64,000 bases of DNA from JAVBQG01 sp031549185 (GCA_031549185.1 JAVBQG010000011.1:44696-108695), one strand, 5' to 3'; counted from the stretch's first letter, positions 51,191 to 60,035 are shown. Made by a program: numbers and translations. Notes: generated by a model from the letters alone, not told the origin.

Positions 51191-52396
51191 TTGCGACGAT
51201 CAAACAAGACGACTGTCCTTTTGGCAATGCTGTTGGCGGTGATCGGCTTTTTCGCCGTCATGTCCGCGGAGGCGGCGACCACGCCCAAAGCGCAGAGCGA
51301 TATTGAAAAAGCGATTCGCGACCAGGAGAAAAAACAAAAGCAAATCGAGCGACAGATCAAAGAGGCGCGCGAAAAAGAAGCGAAAGCCCGGAAGCAAGAG
51401 ATCGGCTACATCAAGGAGGTCAACAAACTCGTCGGGCAAATCGGCATCACGCAGCAGAAGGTCAACATCACGACGTTGAAGCGCAACAAAATTCTGAACG
51501 ACCTTGCCCTGACGCTCTCCAAGATCACGATGACCTCGGAGCGGATAGACAACGCGAGGAACCTTCTCAAGGGCAGAATGGTCGCGATCTACAAGTACGG
51601 AGGGATGACGGAGTTCAACCTCCTGATGTCGGCCCCCGGTGCGCAGGATGCGCTTGCGACTTCCTACCTACTGGGTAGAATAGCGGAGCAGGACAAGAAA
51701 TTGATCAACGACCTCTCGTATCAGAAGGCGATGTTGGATCGCGCGAAGAACGAACTCGCCAGACAGAAGCAGGAGCTTGAAAAGCAGAACAAGGATCTGC
51801 TGACCCAGAAAGCCTCTCTGCAGCGCACGACGGCCGAGAGAAACAAGCTCCTCGAGAAGGCGCGCCGCGACAAAGCCCTGTTCCAGGCGGAGCAGGCCGA
51901 ATTGCTGCAGGCGTCCCGGGAGCTGCAGGGCAAGATCACCGAGCTGCTCGCGGCCAAAAAGAGGCTGCAGGAGAAGAACGCGGGCGGCGCGACGCCGCTT
52001 TACTTCAAGGGAGGGCGCCTCGCGTGGCCGCTCCGCGGCGCGATCAACAGCCCGTACGGGACGAGGATACACCCGGTCTTCAAGACGAAGGCCACGCACA
52101 CGGGCATCGATATCGACGGCAACAAAGGCGATCCGGTGCGCGCCGCCGCGCCGGGCGAAGTGCTCTACACCGGGTGGCTGCGCGGCTACGGCCAGGTCAT
52201 CATTCTGGATCATGGCGGCAACCTCACCACGGTCTACGCTCACCTCTCCGGAATCAATACGAGCGAGGGCACCAAGGTTGCGGCGGGCGACATCATCGGC
52301 AGGGTCGGCTCCACTGGCGTCGCTACAGGCAACCACCTGCACTTCGAGGTGCGCGTGAACGGAAATACGACGGACCCGATGCGGTATCTGCAGTAA
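51191..52396 (+). CDS. EnvC-like murein hydrolase activator / M23 peptidase
   Basis: A 401-residue exported protein. The signal peptide (TVLLAMLLAVIGFFAVMSAEA) is followed by long coiled coils at about residues 35-110 and 165-260, then a LytM/M23 domain at 275-400. Zinc ligands are visible: H and D in THTGIDIDGN and HLHFEVRV near the end, with HGGNLTTVYAHLSG between; EnvC of E. coli lacks these and is only an activator, so this one may also cut peptidoglycan itself. TTG 51191 follows AGGAGGG. Placed right behind ftsEX, its likely controller. Confidence 0.9.
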   Translation: MRRSNKTTVLLAMLLAVIGFFAVMSAEAATTPKAQSDIEKAIRDQEKKQKQIERQIKEAREKEAKARKQEIGYIKEVNKLVGQIGITQQKVNITTLKRNKILNDLALTLSKITMTSERIDNARNLLKGRMVAIYKYGGMTEFNLLMSAPGAQDALATSYLLGRIAEQDKKLINDLSYQKAMLDRAKNELARQKQELEKQNKDLLTQKASLQRTTAERNKLLEKARRDKALFQAEQAELLQASRELQGKITELLAAKKRLQEKNAGGATPLYFKGGRLAWPLRGAINSPYGTRIHPVFKTKATHTGIDIDGNKGDPVRAAAPGEVLYTGWLRGYGQVIILDHGGNLTTVYAHLSGINTSEGTKVAAGDIIGRVGSTGVATGNHLHFEVRVNGNTTDPMRYLQ

Positions 52397-52443
52397 TAAA
52401 TAGCAATTTCTAAAAAATAAGACCAAGGTAGAGGCGATTGTAA

Positions 52444-53643
52444 ATGTGGAGAAGAACGAGAGACATATTGATGGGCATCCTGATCGGAGGGCTGCTCGTC
52501 ACTGGAATTATTGCAGCGGGTGCGGCGGACGGGACCAGCGAATGGTCGCGCCTGTTGCCATTTTCGCAACAGAACCTGATGGTCATGAAACAGGCCCGCT
52601 CCATACTGGAGATGTATCACGTCGACGGCGAGAAGGGCCCCGGCGAGAAGAAATTTTTTTTCGGATCCCTCAAGGGCATGGTGGAGGCCGTCGACGATCC
52701 GTACACGCGGTTCGTGGAGCCGGAACAGCTGAAGGAAGAGAACATGGAGATGGAGGGCGAGTACGGCGGCCTCGGCATGTACATCGGGCAGCGCGATGGA
52801 AAGATCCTGGTCATCAGCCCGATCGAGAGCACGCCGGCCGACAGGGCGGGCATCAAGCCGATGGACGAGATCGTGAAGGTGGGCGACAAGGTGGTTGTCG
52901 GCATGGATCAGAACGAGGTCGTGAAGATGCTCCGCGGGCCGGCGAAGACGTCCGTGACGGTCTGGATCCGCAGGTCGGGCGCTAACGAACTTAAGTCCTT
53001 CAAGCTCACGCGCGAGGTCATCAACGTCAAGACCGTGCGTCTCGAGATGATCGACAAATTCGCCTACGTTCGCCTCAACAACTTCCATTACAAAACGGCG
53101 ACAGAGCTGGCGGATGCCCTGGCCGAGGCGAAGGCGAAAAAGGCGACGGGGATCATTCTGGATATGCGCAACAATCCGGGAGGCCTTCTCAATGTCGCAG
53201 TGGACGTCGCGTCGCAGTTCCTCGACGGGGGGCTGGTCGTGAGCATGAAGGGGCGCGTCAGCCGTTTCGACGATTCGCTGAATGCGGCGACAGGCAAGGC
53301 GACCAATCTTCCCCTCGTAGTCCTCGTCAACGAAGGCAGCGCCAGCGCCTCGGAGATCGTGGCGGGCGCGATCCAGGACCGCGACCGTGGTCCGCTCGTG
53401 GGGATGAAGACGTTCGGCAAAGGCTCGGTGCAGTCCCTCTTCAACCTGCCGGACAACGCGGGGATGTACGTCACGATCGCCCGCTATGCGACCCCCTCGG
53501 GGAAGGTCATCGACCACAAGGGACTCGCGCCGGACTATAAGGTAGAGGGCGGTCCGATGACGGATAAAACGAAGGACAAACAGCTTCAAAAAGCGATCGG
53601 CGTCCTCAAGAACGTCGTCATTCCGGGCAAAAAGAAGGGTTGA
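52444..53643 (+). CDS. C-terminal processing peptidase (S41)
   Basis: A 399-residue membrane-anchored protease with an N-terminal helix (DILMGILIGGLLVTGIIAAG), a PDZ domain at about residues 100-175 (GGLGMYIGQRDGKILVISPI), and an S41 catalytic domain with the serine in VNEGSASASEIVAGAI and the lysine in TFGKGSVQSLFNLPD. Such proteases trim envelope proteins and hydrolases in the periplasm. It follows the EnvC-like gene, whose product could be a substrate. Confidence 0.93.
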   Translation: MWRRTRDILMGILIGGLLVTGIIAAGAADGTSEWSRLLPFSQQNLMVMKQARSILEMYHVDGEKGPGEKKFFFGSLKGMVEAVDDPYTRFVEPEQLKEENMEMEGEYGGLGMYIGQRDGKILVISPIESTPADRAGIKPMDEIVKVGDKVVVGMDQNEVVKMLRGPAKTSVTVWIRRSGANELKSFKLTREVINVKTVRLEMIDKFAYVRLNNFHYKTATELADALAEAKAKKATGIILDMRNNPGGLLNVAVDVASQFLDGGLVVSMKGRVSRFDDSLNAATGKATNLPLVVLVNEGSASASEIVAGAIQDRDRGPLVGMKTFGKGSVQSLFNLPDNAGMYVTIARYATPSGKVIDHKGLAPDYKVEGGPMTDKTKDKQLQKAIGVLKNVVIPGKKKG

Positions 53644-53703
53644 TGCGCAAAAAACCACAAAGATCGGGAGGCAGGTGATCGCCCATCGGACGTCATGACC
53701 GGC

Positions 53704-54647
53704 ATGCGAAAAAAAACGACTGGGGAAGGACTCTCCTCTATCTACTGGTTGTTGCCGTCGTCTGCGCATCGTTGATCGGCGCGGGCAGCCGTTATCTGTT
53801 GCCCCTCTGGCAGGCGCGCCATCTCCGGACGGAGCAGGATCGCAAGGCCGCCAGCGAGGACCTGAGGAGCAAAGATGTGGCGAAGTCCTCGGAGGACGTG
53901 GTGCGCTCTCCCGAGATTGCGCCGGTCGTCTCGGAGGAACCTCGCACCGGTCTCGCGAACATCGCGATTGTGATGGACGACTGCGGCCCCAGCATCGAGC
54001 TTGCGAGAAAAGCCCTGTCGCTCAAATTGCAGATCACATGGTCCATTCTTCCCCATCAGACGTACAGCAAGCAGATCGCCAAGATGTTGCGCGACGCGCG
54101 CGTTCCTTTTCTGGTTCATGTGCCGATGCAGGCTCAGGTGGATCCGGACGGCAAGGCTGGGGAGAAGGGCATGTATTACATCGGCGTCGGAATGAGCGAC
54201 GCCGCGGTGACGAAGGCCCTGTCCTCTCTGATCGACCTGCTCCCAGGCGCTTATGGGATCAACAACCATCGAGGATCCCGCGCGACCGAGGACGAGAAGA
54301 CGATGAAGGCAGTGATGGACGAACTTGCCAGGCGTAAACTGTTTTTTCTGGACAGCAACACGTCTACGAAGACGGTGGCGTATGAGGTGGCAAAGGCAAA
54401 GGGCCTGCGAACGCTGAAAAACGGGCATTTCCTGGACAACGAGCAGGATCGCAAAAAAATAGAAGCAGAGATGAAGGCTACGATCGAAACGGCAAAAAAA
54501 CGAGGCGACACGATTGTCATCTGTCATCTGAGGCCGGAGACGCTGGCCTTTTTGGAGAATTTGGCAAAGTGGGATCTTACTTCCATGGGCGTGCGTCTCG
54601 TTACGCTGCCGCAGTTGATCGATCTGCAGAGCAATTCCGGGAGGTAA
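53704..54647 (+). CDS. Divergent polysaccharide deacetylase, with 5' frame break
   Basis: The uninterrupted frame from TTG 53772 encodes 291 residues of a divergent polysaccharide deacetylase: IAIVMDDCGPSIELARKALS, PFLVHVPMQAQ, GINNHRGSRATEDEKTMKAV and FLDSNTSTKTVA. The frame stays open upstream and encodes a convincing anchor (TLLYLLVVAVVCASLIGAGS) but has no ATG, GTG or TTG before it. The ATGs at 53695 and 53704 lie in the next frame, joined to the anchor frame by a run of eight A's at 53709-53716; one more A, or slippage there, would give MRKKNDWGRTLLYLL. So the true gene probably starts at 53704 (or 53695) and crosses frames. These proteins often sit beside EnvC and CtpA. Confidence 0.78.
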
Positions 54648-54652
54648 GAGCG

Positions 54653-55951
54653 ATGAAAAATCAAGTGCAGGTGCTCATCGGGGCGCAGTGGGGCGACGAG
54701 GGCAAGGGGCGCGTCGTGGACGTGTTGGCGAAGGATATCGACGTCGTCGTCCGCTATCAGGGCGGCGCGAACGCGGGACATACCGTCGTCGTCGGCGGGG
54801 AGAAGCACATCTTCCACCTGTTGCCGTCGGGGATGCTGTACCCGAATTGTACATGCGTCGTCGGCAACGGCGTCGTGGTGGATCCGGACCAGTTGAAAAA
54901 AGAGCTGGAAGAGTTGGACAGGAGCCCTCATAAGACCGACGCGAAACTTGTCGTCAGCTATGCCGCCCATATCGTGATGCCGTACCACAAAGCACTGGAC
55001 GCACTCGGAGAGCGCGCGCGCAACAAGAGCGCCGTCGGCGCGCCGATCGGGACGACCGGCAAGGGGATCGGACCCTGCTATGTGGACAAATACAACAGAC
55101 TCGGGATTCGCGCGGAGGATCTGACGTCGCCGAAGATCCTGGAGCAGAAGCTGCGCTTGAACCTGGAGGAGAAGAATCCGCTCATCGAGAAGGTGTACGG
55201 CGAAAAGCCGTTCGGCTTCGACGAGCTTTATCAGCTGGCGTTGGAGTGGGGGCGATTTCTCAAACCGTATCTTGCCGACTCGACGCTCGCGATCGACGAG
55301 GCCTACAGGGCGGGGATGGGCATCCTCTTCGAGGGGGCGCAGGGTACGTTGCTCGACATCGACCATGGGACGTATCCGTTCGTTACGAGCTCCAGCTGCG
55401 TCGCCGGCGGCTCCAGCATTGGCGGGGCGATCGGCCCCGGCCGCGTGAACAGGGTGATCGGGGTCGCGAAGGCCTATTGCACGCGCGTGGGAGAGGGGCC
55501 CTTTCCGACCGAGGATCACGGCGAGATCGGAGAGCGGCTGCGCACAGGCGGAGCGGAGTTCGGAGCCACCACCGGCCGGCCTCGGCGTTGCGGCTGGCTC
55601 GACCTCGTGGCGTTGAATTACGCGGTCAAGGTCAATGGTCTCGACGTGATCGCGCTGACGAAGCTCGACGTGCTTTCCGGGCTGGACGAGCTGAAGATTT
55701 GTACGGCGTACCGCATCGACGGCAGGGAGTACTCGGTCTTTCCGAACTCGACCGCGATGATCGAAAACGCGACACCCGTCTACGGGGATTTTCCCGTGTG
55801 GAAGAGCGACATCAAAGACTGTCGCAACTTCAACGATCTGCCGCCCGAAGCGCGCGACTATGTCCGCTTTATCGAGGAGTTTTCGGGCGTCCGGGTCGGT
55901 CTTATCGGCGTCGGGCCGGGGCGCGAGGGCACGATTTTCAGGGATTTTTAA
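54653..55951 (+). CDS. purA: Adenylosuccinate synthetase
   Basis: A 432-residue enzyme that joins IMP and aspartate with GTP in the first committed step to AMP. IGAQWGDEGKGRVVDVLA is the GTP-binding signature at the N-terminus, with GANAGHTVVV, GTTGKGIGPCYVDK, FEGAQGTLLDIDHGTYPFVT and GATTGRPRRCGWLD following. ATG 54653 has GGAGG eight bases before it; the upstream open frame lies in the deacetylase gene. Confidence 0.97.
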   Translation: MKNQVQVLIGAQWGDEGKGRVVDVLAKDIDVVVRYQGGANAGHTVVVGGEKHIFHLLPSGMLYPNCTCVVGNGVVVDPDQLKKELEELDRSPHKTDAKLVVSYAAHIVMPYHKALDALGERARNKSAVGAPIGTTGKGIGPCYVDKYNRLGIRAEDLTSPKILEQKLRLNLEEKNPLIEKVYGEKPFGFDELYQLALEWGRFLKPYLADSTLAIDEAYRAGMGILFEGAQGTLLDIDHGTYPFVTSSSCVAGGSSIGGAIGPGRVNRVIGVAKAYCTRVGEGPFPTEDHGEIGERLRTGGAEFGATTGRPRRCGWLDLVALNYAVKVNGLDVIALTKLDVLSGLDELKICTAYRIDGREYSVFPNSTAMIENATPVYGDFPVWKSDIKDCRNFNDLPPEARDYVRFIEEFSGVRVGLIGVGPGREGTIFRDF

Positions 55952-55972
55952 GGCTCTGCCGTTTCTTCCGAG

Positions 55973-56431
55973 ATGCAGATCGCCGATATCGATTTTTGCG
56001 AGCCGAAGGATCTGGGGGCGCTTTACGCGATTGAAACGGCGTGCTTCGAGTCGCCGTGGGAGCAACGCCTTTTGGAGAACGATCTGGCGAATCCGGGGCG
56101 CATAATCTATCTGAAGGCCCTTTTCAGAGACAGGATCGTCGGTTATGGGGCGGTTGCGCGCGAGGAGCAGGTGATCCACCTCCTCAACCTGGCCGTTCTG
56201 GAGGAGTTCCGCAGGCAGGGTGTGGCCTCGCAGTTGATGATCGCCTTCGGGGAAATCGGCGTCGAATGGAACTGCAAACGGATGAGGCTCGAAGTGCGCT
56301 CGTCGAACAGGGGTGCGCGCGATTTCTATTCGAGGCTCGGTTTCAGCTACAAAACCCGTCTCCGCGGCTACTATGCGGACGGCGAGGACGCGCTCGTCCT
56401 CGTGGCCCGTCTACCCATCGTCATAACATAG
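55973..56431 (+). CDS. rimI: Ribosomal protein S18 alanine N-acetyltransferase-like (RimI)
   Basis: A 152-residue GNAT acetyltransferase. The acetyl-CoA loop is EEFRRQGVASQLM near residue 80, and LEVRSSNRGARDFYSRLGF near 105 is the RimI hallmark. ETACFESPWEQRLLENDL at the start also fits. It follows purA by 21 bases. Usual neighbours such as tsaB and tsaD are not in this window. Confidence 0.88.
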   Translation: MQIADIDFCEPKDLGALYAIETACFESPWEQRLLENDLANPGRIIYLKALFRDRIVGYGAVAREEQVIHLLNLAVLEEFRRQGVASQLMIAFGEIGVEWNCKRMRLEVRSSNRGARDFYSRLGFSYKTRLRGYYADGEDALVLVARLPIVIT

Positions 56432-56449
56432 CGGAAATCGCCGGTTTCA

Positions 56450-56486
56450 CATTGTTCTTCGGGCTTCTGACGATAAATCGTTTTCC
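56450..56486 (+). repeat. Dispersed intergenic repeat, copy G
   Basis: It includes GGGCTTCTGACGATAAATCG (from 56461), close to copy D, with the last part shortened (TTTTCC). It ends just before the macrodomain ribosome binding site. Confidence 0.5.
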
Positions 56487-56498
56487 GGAGGTGTCGAC

Positions 56499-57020
56499 AT
56501 GTCCGAACGAATCACGGTCGTGCAGGGAGATATCACACGCGAGCAGGTTGACGCGATCGTCAACGCGGCGAACGAGTCGCTGCTGGGCGGAGGAGGCGTG
56601 GACGGTGCGATTCACAGGGCCGCGGGGCCGGAGTTGCTCGCAGAGTGCCGTACGCTGGGCGGATGCGCGACTGGCGACGCGAAGGTCACAAAAGGCTATA
56701 AGTTGCCCGCGAAGTGGGTGATCCACACGGTGGGCCCCATCTGGCACGGGGGAAAATCCGGCGAGGCGGAGCTGCTCTCTTCCGCCTACAGACGCTCCCT
56801 CGAGGAGGCGTCCAAGCTCGGCGTGAAAACGGTCGCCTTTCCCGCTATCTCGACCGGGGTATATTCCTATCCCCCGGAGGAGGCGGCGCGAATCGCGGTG
56901 AGGACCATTCGCCGTTTTCTGATGGAAGCGGGCGAAGGGGATGTCATCGAGGAGGTTCGCTTGGTCTGCTTTTCGGCGGGGTCCGCGGATTTGCACAGGG
57001 CCGCGCTGAAGGAGATGTGA
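56499..57020 (+). CDS. Macrodomain protein (O-acetyl-ADP-ribose deacetylase type)
   Basis: A 173-residue stand-alone macrodomain of the YmdB/MacroD type. DAIVNAANESLLGGGGVDGA near residue 18 has the catalytic-type asparagine and aspartate, and FPAISTGVYSYPPEEAARIA near 110 is the ribose loop. Members remove acetyl groups from O-acetyl-ADP-ribose or ADP-ribose from proteins. CGGAGGT precedes ATG 56499. The radical SAM gene starts four bases after its stop. Confidence 0.93.
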   Translation: MSERITVVQGDITREQVDAIVNAANESLLGGGGVDGAIHRAAGPELLAECRTLGGCATGDAKVTKGYKLPAKWVIHTVGPIWHGGKSGEAELLSSAYRRSLEEASKLGVKTVAFPAISTGVYSYPPEEAARIAVRTIRRFLMEAGEGDVIEEVRLVCFSAGSADLHRAALKEM

Positions 57021-57024
57021 CGCC

Positions 57025-58104
57025 TTGATCAATCTCTCGAAGTTGTTGCGCGGCGATGCCGCCTCCTTCCCGGGGGATCGACTGCGGTATGGCGAGCGGG
57101 GCTTCGGTTGTCCCGTGGTGGTGTGGCATCTTACGGGTGAGTGCAACCTGAAATGCAGGCACTGTTATGCGGCCGCGCCGGATGTGGACGGGATGTCCTT
57201 GCCGGATGTGGCCCTTTTTCTCGCGCACCTTTCGGCTATACGGCCCCCCGCCCTGCTCTTTTCGGGCGGGGAACCTCTCAAACACCCGCGTTTTTTCGAA
57301 TACCTGGTCCGCGCGCGCGCGCATGAGTTGAACGTGGCTATCTCGACCAACGGGACGCTCGTCGACCGTGCCGCGGCGGAGAGAATCTTCGCTGCCGGAG
57401 CATCGTACGTCGGCGTCAGCCTCGATGGAGTGGGCGCTGCCCACGACGGGTTTCGGGGCGAGAAGGGCGCCTTCGAGGCGGCGACCGCCGGGATCGATAA
57501 CCTTCTCTCGGCGGGATGCCGGGTCGGCCTTCGCGTGACGCTTGCGCGCCCGGTCCTGTCGCAATTGCAGGACATCTTCGCCCTGACGGAGAAACTTGGC
57601 GTGGGGCGCATTTGTTTCTACCACTTCATGCCCTCCGGGAGAGGGGCGGAGGACGCGACGCTGATGCCGCCGCGAGAGGAGGAACGCAGGGCCCTGCTCG
57701 AGATCCTCGATTGGACGGATCGGGTTACCGCAAAAAAAGACGACCCGATCGAGATCCTCACCGTGGGCGATGCTTCGGATGGCCCGTTCCTGTACAAACA
57801 CCTCGCGCAGTCGAAACGCGCGAAGGCGTCTCGCGCACTTGCCCTTCTGAAAAAGGCGGCATTGAGGAGAATCGGGGCGGGCATAGCCTCCGTGCGCTGG
57901 GACGGCGCGCTCTTCAGCGATCAGTTTTCGTGGGGCGAACGAATCGGGAGCTGGCGGGACCTTCCGACCAAGCAATCCAGGGGACGGAACGTCGCCTGCC
58001 TCGAGTGTCGATGGATGGACTATTGTGCCGGCAGCCTGCGCATGGACAAAGGGCATGGGTGTATGTTGGACGAAGAGGAGCGCCGTGGAGAGACCGTCGG
58101 TTGA
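57025..58104 (+). CDS. Radical SAM/SPASM protein, AhbC/AhbD-like
   Basis: A 359-residue radical SAM enzyme. The cluster motif CNLKCRHCYAA (CxxxCxxC) is near residue 40, LFSGGEPLKHPRFFEYL and STNGTLVDR follow, and a C-terminal cysteine set (CLECRWMDYC, later a C in GHGCMLD) marks a SPASM-like domain. Together with the adjoining siroheme decarboxylase-like gene it fits the alternative heme or heme d1 route, where AhbC removes acetate side chains and AhbD makes vinyl groups; which one cannot be decided. TTG start near 57025. Confidence 0.8.
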   Translation: MINLSKLLRGDAASFPGDRLRYGERGFGCPVVVWHLTGECNLKCRHCYAAAPDVDGMSLPDVALFLAHLSAIRPPALLFSGGEPLKHPRFFEYLVRARAHELNVAISTNGTLVDRAAAERIFAAGASYVGVSLDGVGAAHDGFRGEKGAFEAATAGIDNLLSAGCRVGLRVTLARPVLSQLQDIFALTEKLGVGRICFYHFMPSGRGAEDATLMPPREEERRALLEILDWTDRVTAKKDDPIEILTVGDASDGPFLYKHLAQSKRAKASRALALLKKAALRRIGAGIASVRWDGALFSDQFSWGERIGSWRDLPTKQSRGRNVACLECRWMDYCAGSLRMDKGHGCMLDEEERRGETVG

Positions 58105-59104
58105 GCTTTTAAGATCGATGGGCGCCGCACTGGAGCGCGGTCTGCCGCTCGTCGATACGCCTTTTGCCGCCGTCGCGCGCGAACTCGGGGTCAGCGAGGC
58201 CGAGGCGATCGAGGCGACGAGAGCCCTTTTGTCCGGCGGTCTTTTGCGCCACCTCGGCGCTTTTGTGGACTTCAGGCCGCTCGGCTTCGTCGGGTATCTC
58301 TTTGGCGCGCAGGTTTCCGATGATGGCTGCGAGGAAACCGTCGCCTGGATTTCGAGTAGGGAATATATAACGCATATCTACGAACGCCTGTCGCCGGTCA
58401 ACCTCTGGTTTACCGCGATTCTCTCAGGCGACGGGGCCGCTTTTCGATTGAGCGGCGGCCTCCGTGAGCGGGGGTGCCCGCACGTTGCGCTCGCCACCGT
58501 GCGGCGGATCAAGCTGGAGCCGTCCTTCGCGCAGCGGGAAGGACGCTGGGCGACGGCGAAGCGACCGTGCAGCGACGCTTCCTCGAAGCAGGAGGCGGGT
58601 TCGCAAGTTGTTCTCTCTCCACAGCAGCGAGGGGTGCTTCTTATTGCGCAGGCAACCTTTCCCGTGGAGAGCCGCCCTTTTGCGCGGATCGGCTCGGATC
58701 TCGGTGCTTCGGAGGAGGACGTTCTGGCGCGTTTGCGCGAGCTCGCCTCTTGCGGGGTGTTGCGGCGAATCGGCGCGTCCCTTCATCATGTGAGGTCTGG
58801 GTTTACCTCCAACAGCCTAGTCGCCTGGAATTTGCGCGAGAGACCGGAGGCGGAGGTCCTGGAGGCCGCGTCTCAAGTCGCCGGAAACGACTGGCTCAGC
58901 CACTGCTATCTTCGGAGAACGCTGGTCGATACTTTGGAGTTCGATTGGGGGTATAATCTCTATACGATGATACACGCGCGCTCGGACAGTGAGTTGCGCG
59001 AGCGGGAGGGGATTCTCTCGTCTACTCTGCGGGGGCACTCGTTCGTATCGATGAAGACGAAACGCGAATGGAAGAAGACGCCATATCGAATTGGAAGGGC
59101 ATAA
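58085..59104 (+). CDS. Fused siroheme decarboxylase, AhbA-AhbB-like
   Basis: A 339-residue protein made of two AsnC/Lrp-like modules. The first (residues 1-165) has LLSGGLLRHLGAFVDFRPLG; the second (from about 175) has ELASCGVLRRIGASLHHVRS then GFTSNSLVAWNL, the AhbB/NirDLHG signature. Siroheme decarboxylase converts siroheme to didecarboxysiroheme for anaerobic heme synthesis and normally has two separate subunits, so this looks like a fusion. GTG 58085 has GAGGAG upstream and overlaps the radical SAM gene by 20 bases. A true Lrp regulator is less likely given the partner gene. Confidence 0.83.
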   Translation: MERPSVELLRSMGAALERGLPLVDTPFAAVARELGVSEAEAIEATRALLSGGLLRHLGAFVDFRPLGFVGYLFGAQVSDDGCEETVAWISSREYITHIYERLSPVNLWFTAILSGDGAAFRLSGGLRERGCPHVALATVRRIKLEPSFAQREGRWATAKRPCSDASSKQEAGSQVVLSPQQRGVLLIAQATFPVESRPFARIGSDLGASEEDVLARLRELASCGVLRRIGASLHHVRSGFTSNSLVAWNLRERPEAEVLEAASQVAGNDWLSHCYLRRTLVDTLEFDWGYNLYTMIHARSDSELREREGILSSTLRGHSFVSMKTKREWKKTPYRIGRA

Positions 59105-59125
59105 AAAAACCGGGGAGGCAGCGCT

Positions 59126-59617
59126 ATGAATCGACCGATGCGCAACAAAAAAAAGGAGATAACCGACATCAAGTGGATGGAGGGCATCCTGAGAAAGGGA
59201 CAGGTGATCTACCTGGGGCTCGCGACGCCCGACGGAAAGCCCTACGTAATCCCGATGGGTTACGGCTACGGGGACGGCGCGATCTATATCCACGGCGCGC
59301 GCGCCGGTTTGAAGAACGAGATGATCGCCGGCAACCCATGCGTCTCCTTCAACGTGTCGCTGGACGTCGAACTGGTGTCTGACGAGGTCGGCTCGGAGTT
59401 CACCATGAAGTACAAGAGCGTGAGCGGCTACGGCAAGGCGCGCGAGCTCACGGAGCTCGACGAGAAGAACAGGGCGCTGCAGATTCTGATGAACCAGTAC
59501 GACGGTCCGCATACCGACCTGACGGACAAGAACAGGGACTCCGTCTGGGTCGTACGCATCGATGTCGAGCACATGAGCGGAAAGATCAGCGGATACCCGA
59601 AACCCGGGGAGAATTGA
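59126..59617 (+). CDS. Pyridoxamine 5'-phosphate oxidase-like flavin-binding protein
   Basis: A 163-residue split beta-barrel protein. VIYLGLATPDGKPYVIPMGY and AIYIHGARAGLKNEMIAGNP are the flavin-binding elements seen in NimA-like and general FMN-binding proteins, and the segment YKSVSGYGKARELTELDEKN follows. Function beyond flavin binding is unknown; relatives bind heme or reduce nitroimidazoles, so a link to the neighbouring heme genes is possible. GGGAGG lies upstream of ATG 59126. Confidence 0.85.
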   Translation: MNRPMRNKKKEITDIKWMEGILRKGQVIYLGLATPDGKPYVIPMGYGYGDGAIYIHGARAGLKNEMIAGNPCVSFNVSLDVELVSDEVGSEFTMKYKSVSGYGKARELTELDEKNRALQILMNQYDGPHTDLTDKNRDSVWVVRIDVEHMSGKISGYPKPGEN

Positions 59618-59624
59618 CGGGTCG

Positions 59625-60035
59625 ATGGAGATCGTCCGTTACGAAGGGAGGGAGAGCGTCGACGCCGCGCTCGCGGGAGGTGAGCCATTGCTGGCTGTCG
59701 TTTCCTTCGACGGGAAAAAGGCGATCGTGGGGCATATCGACGAGTGTATGGAGCACCATATCCTGCTGAGCAAGGCGGGTTTTCCGTCCACCGATATCGA
59801 CCGGTACTTTCGGATCGTCTTCGATCGCGAGGGAGCCGATTGGACGTTCGTCTGTCCGCCCGATTACCGGGGCATCGGCGATAAAACGCGTCGCATCGCG
59901 CAATTTTACAGGGACGGTTTTGCCGTTATCTCCGATTTTCTCGCACAGATGGGGTATCTTGTCGACATCAAAATCCCAAAACGTTACCAGCGTCACATCA
60001 AGTCGATGGGGCAGGAGGCGAGAGAGGCAAAGTAA
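59625..60035 (+). CDS. Hypothetical protein, 136 residues
   Basis: Not recognised. A soluble protein with an N-terminal beta-rich half (LLAVVSFDGKKAIVGHIDEC) and a C-terminal half with FYRDGFAVISDFLAQMGYL and a basic end. No signal peptide, membrane helix or clear cofactor motif. It starts seven bases after the flavin-binding protein and probably shares its mRNA. Real coding sequence is supported by codon use and close packing. The gene ends facing the minus-strand lplA gene, with 61 bases between them and no obvious terminator. Confidence 0.65.
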   Translation: MEIVRYEGRESVDAALAGGEPLLAVVSFDGKKAIVGHIDECMEHHILLSKAGFPSTDIDRYFRIVFDREGADWTFVCPPDYRGIGDKTRRIAQFYRDGFAVISDFLAQMGYLVDIKIPKRYQRHIKSMGQEAREAK

